From assembly GCA_002412555.1 (NCBI GenBank), contig DHVH01000232.1, positions 1 through 7,150 of the forward strand: DNA of 7,150 nucleotides, given 5' to 3'. This DNA comes from Marinilabiliaceae bacterium UBA5213. Its GTDB lineage: Bacteria; Bacteroidota; Bacteroidia; Bacteroidales; Marinilabiliaceae. Every line of letters starts with the position of its first letter. Position 1 is the first letter of the stretch. Shown here piece after piece: positions 1 through 5,780 of the stretch. The notes beneath the pieces are model-generated. The model was not told the origin of the DNA. It was given only the letters and a program-made list of their open reading frames with translations, and made no database searches. Position numbers and translations under genes: made by a program.

Positions 1-111
1 AACAAATACGATGCGGAGGGTGCCAATGGTCACATCAGACACACGTGCTAAAAAAATAAGTAGGGGAATAAACACCCAGGTAAACCAAAATCCATCATTT
101 ATAAAATCCAT
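1..111 (-). CDS. UPF0316/DUF2179-type membrane protein, N-terminal 37 residues (cut by window edge)
   Basis: The reading frame starts at the ATG at 111-109 and runs off the left edge without a stop, giving 37 residues. After a short polar start (MDFINDG) comes a hydrophobic stretch of about 15 residues, roughly 8-22, then the motif RVSDVTIGTLRIVFV at 23-37. An aromatic/hydrophobic first helix followed by an LARVxDVTIGTLRI-like segment is what I know from the N-terminus of UPF0316 proteins. These are small integral membrane proteins with a C-terminal DUF2179 domain and no established biochemical role. The hydrophobic residues and motif are seen directly; the family assignment is by recognition. 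It lies downstream of the thioesterase gene on the same strand, but the 146-bp gap makes co-transcription uncertain. No Shine-Dalgarno sequence and no clear TAnnTTTG element precede it. Confidence 0.78.
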   Translation of the reverse strand, partial: MDFINDGFWFTWVFIPLLIFLARVSDVTIGTLRIVFV

Positions 112-214
112 ATACTGTACTCTTTTAGGTCGAGACTATTACAATTAGTCACTAAACTGCCTTCTTGTGATGTTCGTTTTTCGGTCGTTGTTTCAAAACG
201 AGAATAACCGTTTA

Positions 215-230
215 TCCCGATTCTTCGGGA
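215..230. repeat. Small perfect hairpin TCCCGA-TTCT-TCGGGA
   Basis: Six-base arms at 215-220 and 225-230 are exact inverted copies around a 4-base loop. The structure lies 28 bases beyond the stop codon of the minus-strand thioesterase gene and 104 bases before the start of the UPF0316-type gene. It could weaken transcription between the two, but no T-run follows it on the minus strand, so a true intrinsic terminator is doubtful. Short TCCCGA/TCGGGA hairpins may be dispersed in Bacteroidota genomes; I cannot test that here. Confidence 0.45.
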
Positions 231-257
231 CAGTATTTGACATTTTCTTAACAAAGA

Positions 258-647
258 CTATTTAAGGGATACTTCAAATCTGTTTTTATTAATAATATAG
301 CGACTATGAGCACCTATGGCAATCTCTTCAAGGTTTTCATCAAAGATGGCAATGTCAAAAAAAAGCTTTTTCTTTTCGATAAACTTGAGATGTACGATGC
401 AACGCACTTTATGGCCTAAACCTACGGGTTTAAAATGCTTTATATTTATGGCGGTACTGACCGTTTCTTCATCATCATTTAAGTAGGGACCAATTAAATT
501 GGCCACCGCTTTTTCAATGATTAAAATAAGAGATGAAGTGGACAGGGCATTTACGCTGGAGGTTTCCAGGGTGCTGGCTAAATCAGCGGGTTCAACCCGC
601 TTTTCCAGTGTTAATCGAAGTCCTTCTTCAAGTGTATTGGTGTTCAT
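258..647 (-). CDS. FlK-like hotdog-fold acyl-CoA thioesterase family protein
   Basis: This 129-residue protein has the length and pattern of a single-domain hotdog thioesterase of the fluoroacetyl-CoA thioesterase (FlK)-like group. A hydrophobic helix at 38-54 starts with LSTSSLILIIEKA. A strand segment TVSTAINIKHFKPVGLG follows at 62-78, then a closing G-x-H-x-R motif at 112-116. The FlK catalytic trio is Thr42, Glu50 and His76; here Thr37, Glu45 and His71 fall at exactly the same spacing (8 and 26 residues). At the position seven residues before the histidine, where I recall a glycine in FlK, this protein has Ser64, so fluoroacetyl-CoA need not be the substrate. Likely role: cytosolic hydrolysis of an unidentified acyl-CoA thioester, as a dimer or higher oligomer. 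The start at 647 has no Shine-Dalgarno. An imperfect TAnnTTTG-like element with one extra T (693-701, minus) lies about 45 bases upstream. Confidence 0.8.
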   Translation of the reverse strand: MNTNTLEEGLRLTLEKRVEPADLASTLETSSVNALSTSSLILIIEKAVANLIGPYLNDDEETVSTAINIKHFKPVGLGHKVRCIVHLKFIEKKKLFFDIAIFDENLEEIAIGAHSRYIINKNRFEVSLK

Positions 648-700
648 TATCAGGTGTTCTTATAAATTTGGTGAATAGCTGAATCGACTGTTCAAAAAGT

Positions 701-785
701 AACTCTGTAGCGCTAAGTGCCCCCTTGTGTATTTATAATAAATTGTTACACAGAGTTTCCTGGAGACAATAGTGTCCCCAGAAAC
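701..785. repeat. Cluster of overlapping inverted repeats in the thioesterase-prfC gap
   Basis: Three nested or overlapping inverted repeats fill 85 bp. (a) AACTCTGT at 701-708 is the exact inverse of ACAGAGTT at 750-757. (b) TGTGT at 726-730 pairs with ACACA at 748-752, enclosing the palindrome ATTTAT-A-ATAAAT at 731-743. (c) Arms 755-768 and 773-785 form a stem of about 13 bp with a 4-base loop; on the minus strand it has one bulged G and one G-T wobble. TAGCGCTA at 708-715 is also self-complementary. Repeats (a) and (c) share bases 755-757 and so compete. The long hairpin (c) lies about 105 bases beyond the prfC stop codon and could act in mRNA 3'-end formation, although no T-run follows. 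The rest of 648-890 holds no convincing reading frame on either strand. Confidence 0.6.
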
Positions 786-890
786 CATTTAGATACGACG
801 AAAGGACTTTTTTAGCCAGCCTCTTTTAATCTGTGTATCAAAGTTAAAGCAAATGTCAGTAATAACCAAGAAGGCCAGCCCAGAGTACGA

Positions 891-2468
891 TTAGAATTCT
901 GAAGTGAAATGAAATTTTATATTTTTAAAACCCTCCTGGGCCATCTGAAGCATGTAGGAAGAGTCTGCCAGAAACACATCCCTGCCGTGCTTGTCTTTGG
1001 CCATAAACTGAGTTTTCCGCTTTTTAAAGTCGTCCAACTGCTTGGCGTCATCTGATTGAATCCAACAGGCTTTGTACAAGTGAATGGGTTCATAGCGACA
1101 AGATGCTCCGTATTCGTGCAATAAGCGGTATTGAATCACTTCAAACTGCAGGGCACCAACTGTGCCGATTATTTTTCGACCATTGAACTGATTGGTAAAG
1201 AGTTGTGCCACACCCTCATCCATAAGCTGATCGATGCCCTTGGCCAGCTGTTTGGATTTCATGGGGTCTGCATTTTCGATGTATTGAAACAACTCGGGCG
1301 AAAAACTTGGTAGTCCTTTGAAGTTCAAAACCTCGCCCTCTGACAGGGAGTCGCCAATCTTGAAATTGCCAGAATCCGGTATTCCTACAATATCGCCTGG
1401 AAAGGCTTCATCAATGATGGACTTTTTTTCGGCCATGAAGGCGGTGGGACTGCTGAACTTCATTTGCTTGCCCAAGCGCACGTGTGTGTAGTTGGTATTG
1501 CGCTGAAAATGCCCCGAACAGATTTTGACAAAGGCCAAGCGGTTGCGGTGGTTGGGATCCATATTGGCATGAATCTTAAACACAAATCCGGAAAACTTAT
1601 TTTCATCGGGTAACACTTCCCGTGTTTCTGTTTTGGATGGCAATGGCGAAGGTGCTATCTGAAGAAAGGCATGCAACAATTCCTGAACCCCGAAATTGTT
1701 GAGCGCACTCCCAAAGAATACGGGCGCCAATTTTCCTTTTAAATATTCTTCATGGTCAAATGCAGGATAAACGCCCTGTACTAACTCTATGTCCTCACGC
1801 AGCGCTATGGCCGCTCTTGGGGATACAAATTCATCCAGCTTGGAGTCTTTGATATCTTTAATCTCAATACCCTGCTCAAGGGTTTGCTTGTTGGGGGTGA
1901 AGAGATAAAGGTTTTCTTCATAAATATTGTAAACACCGCGAAATTCGGTGCCATTACCAATGGGCCATGCCAAGGGACGAACGCCAATTTTTAGTTCTTC
2001 TTCAATTTCATCCAAAATTTCGAAAGCATCGCGCCCCGGACGGTCTAGTTTATTGACGAAAACCATTACCGGGGTGTGGCGCATGCGACAAACCTCCATC
2101 AGTTTGCGCGTTTGACTTTCAACACCTTTTGCGGCATCAATAACAATAATTACACTGTCTACAGCTGTTAATGTTCTATAGGTATCCTCAGCAAAATCCT
2201 GGTGACCGGGGGTATCCAGTATGTTGACCTTGTATCCTTTGTAATCGAAACCCATGACGGAAGTAGCCACCGAAATTCCTCTTTGCTTCTCAATTTCCAT
2301 GAAGTCGGATGTGGCTGTTTTCTTTATTTTGTTCGATTTTACAGCACCAGCCACATGAATGGCTCCACCAAACAGAAGTAATTTTTCGGTGAGCGTGGTT
2401 TTGCCGGCATCTGGGTGACTGATAATTCCAAAAGTGCGTCTTCTTTTTATTTCTTCCTTGAACGTCAT
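891..2468 (-). CDS. prfC: Peptide chain release factor 3 (RF3), translational GTPase
   Basis: The protein has 525 residues, close to the 529 of E. coli RF3. RF3 is a cytosolic GTPase that binds the ribosome after peptide release and removes RF1 or RF2. From Met at 2468, the G1 loop SHPDAGKT is at 17-24, the switch I segment RGISV at 63-67, G3 DTPGH at 85-89, G4 NKLD at 139-142 and the G5-region motif GSALNNFGV at 253-261. The EF-Tu-like domain 2 and the C-terminal RF3 domain follow. KRRRTFGIISHPDAGKTT and VFFGSALNNFGV separate RF3 from EF-G and TypA. An in-frame ATG at 2501 would add 11 residues (MTIFAISKQKH) that the family lacks, and a promoter-like element lies between the two ATGs, so 2468 is preferred. 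The gene appears monocistronic, divergent from the PHP phosphatase. All GTPase motifs are intact. Confidence 0.96.
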   Translation of the reverse strand: MTFKEEIKRRRTFGIISHPDAGKTTLTEKLLLFGGAIHVAGAVKSNKIKKTATSDFMEIEKQRGISVATSVMGFDYKGYKVNILDTPGHQDFAEDTYRTLTAVDSVIIVIDAAKGVESQTRKLMEVCRMRHTPVMVFVNKLDRPGRDAFEILDEIEEELKIGVRPLAWPIGNGTEFRGVYNIYEENLYLFTPNKQTLEQGIEIKDIKDSKLDEFVSPRAAIALREDIELVQGVYPAFDHEEYLKGKLAPVFFGSALNNFGVQELLHAFLQIAPSPLPSKTETREVLPDENKFSGFVFKIHANMDPNHRNRLAFVKICSGHFQRNTNYTHVRLGKQMKFSSPTAFMAEKKSIIDEAFPGDIVGIPDSGNFKIGDSLSEGEVLNFKGLPSFSPELFQYIENADPMKSKQLAKGIDQLMDEGVAQLFTNQFNGRKIIGTVGALQFEVIQYRLLHEYGASCRYEPIHLYKACWIQSDDAKQLDDFKKRKTQFMAKDKHGRDVFLADSSYMLQMAQEGFKNIKFHFTSEF

Positions 2469-2488
2469 GTGTTTTTGTTTTGAAATGG

Positions 2489-2496
2489 CAAAAATA
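2489..2496 (-). promoter_or_regulatory. Putative -7 promoter element of prfC (TATTTTTG)
   Basis: Read on the minus strand, 2496-2489 is TATTTTTG, an exact fit to the Bacteroidota TAnnTTTG element. Transcription would begin about 15-20 bases before the ATG at 2468, giving a short leader typical of the phylum. No clear TTTG is present at the expected upstream distance, so the call rests on the -7 element alone. Confidence 0.5.
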
Positions 2497-2543
2497 GTCA
2501 ATTTCTATGGTTCTGTTGTTTTTTTATTCCTCCGATTTTGTCT

Positions 2544-2551
2544 TACTTTTG
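2544..2551 (+). promoter_or_regulatory. Putative -7 promoter element of the PHP phosphatase gene (TACTTTTG)
   Basis: TACTTTTG at 2544-2551 matches TAnnTTTG exactly and lies 29 bases before the ATG at 2581. The best upstream partner is a TTG at 2516-2518, about 25 bases away, which is longer than usual. The same octamer occurs before the last gene at 6399-6406, where spacing is ideal. Confidence 0.5.
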
Positions 2552-2580
2552 AATAGAATTGAACCTAAAAGTACCAAGGT

Positions 2581-3441
2581 ATGAGTTGGAGTAATTATCA
2601 CGGACATTGCTATTATTGCGATGGAAAGGAAGTGCCGGAGGCCTATGTCAAAGAGGCCCTGAGACAGCAGATGCGAGTTATCGGTTTTTCGTGCCATGCA
2701 CCTTTGCCCTTTGAAACAGGGTGGACCATGCCTGCCGATAAATTGGGTGCTTATTTGGCGGAGATTGATCTGGTTTCACGAAAGGCACCTAAGGGGCTGA
2801 CTGTTCTGAAGTCTCTGGAGGTTGATTATATTCCTGAAATCATGCGTCCCAATCATCCCGAGATACAAGCATTGGAACTGGATTATGTGGTGGGATCGGT
2901 GCATTATGTCGACCGGCTACCCAATGGAAAGCACTGGTCGATCGACAACAGCAACAGCGAGTTTAAGGAAGGTGTCGACACCATTTTTGGTGGAGATGTG
3001 AAGAAGGCGCTAAAGCGCTACTTTGAGCTACAGCGCCAAATGATTATAGAGGGTACACCGGATATTTTGGGACATTGTGATAAGATAAGGATGCACAATT
3101 TGGTGCATCCGCATTTTTGCGAGACCGATGATTGGTATGTCCAGGAGGTACAGTCCCTACTGAAATTGGCTGCTGAAAATCAGGTTATTGTCGAAATTAA
3201 TACCAAATATTTTTCAAGACAAGCCATGTTTTTTCCGTCACAGGAGCATTTTAAATTCATGTTGGACAATGACGTTCGTGTGACTATAAACAGTGATGCG
3301 CATCGTCCGGAAGCCTTAACGGACGGTTTTTCAGTGGTTGCCGGACTGCTGACATCGGTCGGTTATGAATATCTATGGGAATGGGATGGCGGGCTATTTT
3401 CCCCTCATCGTTTTAACAATGAGGGGATTGTGTGGGGGTGA
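2581..3441 (+). CDS. PHP-domain histidinol-phosphatase (HisJ/HisK type)
   Basis: The 286-residue protein carries the full set of metal-binding motifs of the PHP (polymerase and histidinol phosphatase) superfamily. HGH is at 7-9 followed by CDG at 13-15. SCHAPLPF has His39, LEVDY has Glu80, GSVHYV has His108, LGHCD has His165, and SDAHRP has Asp239 and His241. SxHAPLPF and GSVHYV are typical of the HisJ branch, which removes phosphate from L-histidinol phosphate (EC 3.1.3.15) using a trinuclear metal centre in the cytosol. Length also fits HisJ. No other his genes are in the window, so the histidine role comes from family resemblance; a related phosphoesterase activity remains possible. The start at 2581 gives the expected short lead-in to the HGH motif. 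The gene ends 8 bp from the convergent biotin carrier gene, leaving no room for a separate terminator. Confidence 0.82.
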   Translation: MSWSNYHGHCYYCDGKEVPEAYVKEALRQQMRVIGFSCHAPLPFETGWTMPADKLGAYLAEIDLVSRKAPKGLTVLKSLEVDYIPEIMRPNHPEIQALELDYVVGSVHYVDRLPNGKHWSIDNSNSEFKEGVDTIFGGDVKKALKRYFELQRQMIIEGTPDILGHCDKIRMHNLVHPHFCETDDWYVQEVQSLLKLAAENQVIVEINTKYFSRQAMFFPSQEHFKFMLDNDVRVTINSDAHRPEALTDGFSVVAGLLTSVGYEYLWEWDGGLFSPHRFNNEGIVWG

Positions 3442-3449
3442 TGGAGTTC

Positions 3450-3953
3450 TTACACTTTGATATCAATCAATAACTGACCATCTTTCACCAATTCGTCTTC
3501 TTTCACCGCTACTTTGGTAACTGTACCCTTGCCCTCGCTTTTTATTTCGTTCTCCATTTTCATGGCAGAAAGGACAACCAGCGGAGTGCCCACTTCAACG
3601 GTATCTCCCACTTTTACTTTTATTTTGACGATTTTCCCGGGCATGGGTGACTTTATTAACTGGTGCGCCTCTTTTTTAGCTTTGCCGTTTGGCGTAAAAG
3701 TGCTGGCAGGAACTACATCAATATTAAAGGAATTGTAAAGGGTGTTGACTTTGTAATTACCGGGCTCGTCACTGGCAATCATTTCCATATTGATGCTGTT
3801 TCCCTTGTTTAATATGGAGTAAACTCCTTCCTCCACTTTTACTACATCCAGTGTGTATATTTTTTCTCCAATAGAAACGGTGAAAATATCACCTTCCTTT
3901 TTAAGAACTTTGATTGACTTTTCTTTATTTCCTGATTTTACAAGCATTTTCAT
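3450..3953 (-). CDS. Biotin carrier subunit of acyl-CoA carboxylase, with an N-terminal domain resembling the BT domain
   Basis: This 167-residue protein ends in a biotinyl domain at about 99-167. SPMPGKIVKIKVKVGDTV at 102-119 leads to the biotinylation motif AMKM at 130-133. Lys132 is the predicted attachment site, 35 residues from the C-terminus as is usual. Residues 1-80 are rich in predicted beta strands and do not resemble the N-terminus of E. coli AccB. They look more like the BT (carboxylase-transferase linking) region of the propionyl-CoA carboxylase alpha chain. A short linker at 82-98 joins the parts. It should carry carboxybiotin between the AccC-type subunit encoded 83 bp upstream and a carboxyltransferase encoded elsewhere. 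Annotation as accB would be common, but the substrate (acetyl-, propionyl- or another acyl-CoA) cannot be decided here. Met3 at 3947 is an equally possible start. Confidence 0.9.
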   Translation of the reverse strand: MKMLVKSGNKEKSIKVLKKEGDIFTVSIGEKIYTLDVVKVEEGVYSILNKGNSINMEMIASDEPGNYKVNTLYNSFNIDVVPASTFTPNGKAKKEAHQLIKSPMPGKIVKIKVKVGDTVEVGTPLVVLSAMKMENEIKSEGKGTVTKVAVKEDELVKDGQLLIDIKV

Positions 3954-4036
3954 TTGAATGATTTTTTTAATAATTCATAGGTGCTTCAGCGGTACTTCTT
4001 GTCATAAACAACTTTTATCGGTGATTTACGATGCCC

Positions 4037-5548
4037 CTAGTAGGGATTGTGCCTGAATAAGCGACCAAAGTTCTTCCAGTTAGAGCCACCTGTTGATTGT
4101 TGTTTAGAGAAGTCCATGCGCTTGTGTTGCCTGTTTTGAAAATCGAGATAGGCCATAATCATGGCAATGTCCTCACTCTCATCACTGCTGGATTTTGGTT
4201 TTATTAATTTTTCAATATTGTCATCAATGAAATGGGTATTGTAATTGCCATCGACAAAGGGCTGGGCTTGCATAATGCTTTGAACAAAGGAAATGTTTGT
4301 TTTAACACCGGTTATTTTGTACTCATAAAGTGCCCGCTTCATGCGCTCTATGGCTTCTTTTCTGGTGGGTGCCCAAACAATCAATTTGGAAATGAGCGGG
4401 TCGTAATACATGGGTATTTCAAAACCCTCATAGACATAGCCATCTGTTCGAACGCCCAAACCAAGGGGTTCTGTAATGTGGCGTATTAAGCCGGGACTAG
4501 GGACGAAATTATTGGCCGGGTCTTCGGCATAGATGCGCGCCTCAATGGCATGGCCGCGTTGAACGATGTCCTTTTGAGCAAATTCCAGTGGTTCATTACT
4601 GGCTACTTTAATTTGTGCCTTTACAATATCAATGCCTGTCACCCTTTCGGTAATGGGATGCTCAACCTGCAGGCGGGTGTTCATTTCCAGAAAGTAGAAG
4701 TTCCGGTCTTTGTCGACCAGAAATTCAACTGTGCCAGCCCCCGAATAGTTTACAGATTTTGCCGCAGCAATGGCTTGTTCTGCCATGGCGGCACGCAGTT
4801 CGGAAGTGATGAAAGGGGAAGGGGTTTCTTCAACTACTTTTTGATGGCGACGCTGAACCGAACACTCCCTCTCAAAAAGGTGCACCACGTTTCCGTGGTT
4901 ATCAGCCATTATTTGAAATTCAATATGGTGGGGTTCAAGGAGATATTTCTCCATATAAACTGCGTCGTTGCCAAAGGCATTGGCGGCCTCGGATTTAGCA
5001 CGAAGCAGTGAGGGGATTAAATCTTCTTCCGATTTTACCAATCGCATCCCTTTTCCTCCACCACCGGCAGATGCTTTTAACATTACCGGATACCCAATTT
5101 CCTTAGCCAGCTTTTTAATACCGGATTCAGCTTTGGGAAGTTCATCTGTCCCTGGCACTATGGTAACACCGGCCTTTTTCATTAATGCCCGTGCCGTCAT
5201 TTTATCTCCCATGGCAGTAATGGCTTCTGCAGAGGGACCAACAAACAGGAGTCCGGCCTGACGGATACGATTCGCAAATTCGGTGTTCTCTGACAAAAAT
5301 CCGTACCCTGGATGTATGGCATCCGCTTTGCTTTTTTTGGCTACAGCCAATATTTTGTCGATATTCAGATAGCTTTCAGAAGAAGGGGAAGGGCCCAATC
5401 GATAGGCCTCATCGGCATACCTTACATGCATAGAAGAGCGGTCGGCATCTGAATAAACTGCTACACTTTTAATTCCCATTTCACGACACGACCGGATGAT
5501 CCTAACCGCAATTTCACCCCGATTGGCTACCAACACTTTTTTTATCAT
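4037..5548 (-). CDS. accC: Biotin carboxylase subunit of acetyl-/propionyl-CoA carboxylase
   Basis: This ATP-grasp enzyme carboxylates biotin on the carrier protein using ATP and bicarbonate. From Met at 5548 it has 503 residues and begins MIKKVLVANRGEIAVRII, the canonical family start. Residues known from E. coli AccC fall at the same or nearly the same numbers: Lys116, Lys158 (159 in E. coli), the glycine-rich loop GGGGKGM at 162-168, His208 (209), Lys237 (238), Glu288, Asn290, Arg292, Glu296 and Arg338. It is about 50 residues longer than E. coli AccC (449). The C-terminal tail, ending with WKNFGR near residue 491, resembles longer subunits of the propionyl-CoA and pyruvate carboxylase type. 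An in-frame ATG at 5632 would add 28 atypical residues and run through a palindromic control site, so it is rejected. It is the first gene of a probable two-gene unit with the carrier gene. Confidence 0.95.
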   Translation of the reverse strand: MIKKVLVANRGEIAVRIIRSCREMGIKSVAVYSDADRSSMHVRYADEAYRLGPSPSSESYLNIDKILAVAKKSKADAIHPGYGFLSENTEFANRIRQAGLLFVGPSAEAITAMGDKMTARALMKKAGVTIVPGTDELPKAESGIKKLAKEIGYPVMLKASAGGGGKGMRLVKSEEDLIPSLLRAKSEAANAFGNDAVYMEKYLLEPHHIEFQIMADNHGNVVHLFERECSVQRRHQKVVEETPSPFITSELRAAMAEQAIAAAKSVNYSGAGTVEFLVDKDRNFYFLEMNTRLQVEHPITERVTGIDIVKAQIKVASNEPLEFAQKDIVQRGHAIEARIYAEDPANNFVPSPGLIRHITEPLGLGVRTDGYVYEGFEIPMYYDPLISKLIVWAPTRKEAIERMKRALYEYKITGVKTNISFVQSIMQAQPFVDGNYNTHFIDDNIEKLIKPKSSSDESEDIAMIMAYLDFQNRQHKRMDFSKQQSTGGSNWKNFGRLFRHNPY

Positions 5549-5583
5549 AATGCTTGTTTTACCTGGTAATACTTTTTTTACCG

Positions 5584-5598
5584 GACCAATGATTGGTC
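5584..5598. promoter_or_regulatory. 15-bp palindrome in the accC leader (GACCAAT-G-ATTGGTC)
   Basis: Two exact 7-base arms flank a single central G, 36 bp upstream of the accC start. The near-zero spacer suits a dimeric DNA-binding protein better than an RNA hairpin. The outer bases CC (5581-5582) and GG (5599-5600) extend the symmetry if one G is skipped. It lies downstream of the suggested accC promoter, a position suited to repression. The regulator is unknown. Confidence 0.5.
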
Positions 5599-5668
5599 GG
5601 GAGATTAATGTAAATGATGTTAATAAAAACAATTGATTTCTAAAATCTTTTAATAAACAGTCAGGTTA

Positions 5669-5697
5669 CAAAGTTGTTTAATTAGAATGGTTCCAAA
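5669..5697 (-). promoter_or_regulatory. Possible accC promoter (TTTG, 17 bp, CAACTTTG)
   Basis: On the minus strand TTTG at 5697-5694 is followed after 17 bases by CAACTTTG at 5676-5669, which misses TAnnTTTG at its first base only. It would give a leader of about 115 bases that includes the 15-bp palindrome. The spacing is a little short, so the call is tentative. Confidence 0.35.
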
Positions 5698-5720
5698 TTA
5701 ATGTTTTTGGATCAGAGATG

Positions 5721-5753
5721 TTGAACCTTTAGCTGCCTAAACCCTTATATTTG
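5721..5753 (+). promoter_or_regulatory. Putative ferritin promoter (TTG, 22 bp, TATATTTG)
   Basis: TATATTTG at 5746-5753 matches TAnnTTTG exactly and lies 27 bases before the ferritin ATG. A TTG at 5721-5723 is 22 bases upstream of it, close to the usual spacing. I see no Fur-box-like repeat overlapping it. Confidence 0.6.
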
Positions 5754-5780
5754 GTAGATAAAACTAAAAATTAAAAGAGT

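Noticed and set aside
134..150. GACTA-TTACAAT-TAGTC inverted repeat upstream of the UPF0316-type gene
   Set aside because: Five-base AT-rich arms with a 7-base loop are common by chance, and there is no further context.
663..670. TAAATTTG on the plus strand, a match to the -7 promoter element
   Set aside because: No plus-strand gene lies within a plausible distance downstream, so it is taken as a chance match.
815..880. Direct repeat GCCAGCC at 815-821 and 874-880
   Set aside because: Only seven bases, two copies, no flanking symmetry; chance is sufficient.
2469..2501. An 11-residue N-terminal extension of prfC from the ATG at 2501
   Set aside because: RF3 proteins start shortly before the KRRTF-ISHPDAGKT block, and the extension overlaps a promoter-like element.
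3967..4005. A 12-codon minus-strand frame between accC and the biotin carrier gene
   Set aside because: It is too short, has no recognisable feature and is expected by chance in an 83-bp gap.
4035..4045. CCCTA-G-TAGGG palindrome overlapping the accC stop codon
   Set aside because: The arms are five bases with a one-base centre, partly set by the coding sequence and stop codon; too weak to call a regulatory site.
4550..5261. Long open frames on the plus strand opposite accC (153 and 97 codons)
   Set aside because: They are antisense shadows of a highly conserved gene, lack recognisable domains and have no promoter or start context.
5549..5632. A 28-residue N-terminal extension of accC from the ATG at 5632
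   Set aside because: Biotin carboxylases start at the M-x-KKVLVANRGE block. With Met at 5548 the active-site residues match E. coli numbering, and the extension covers the palindromic control site.
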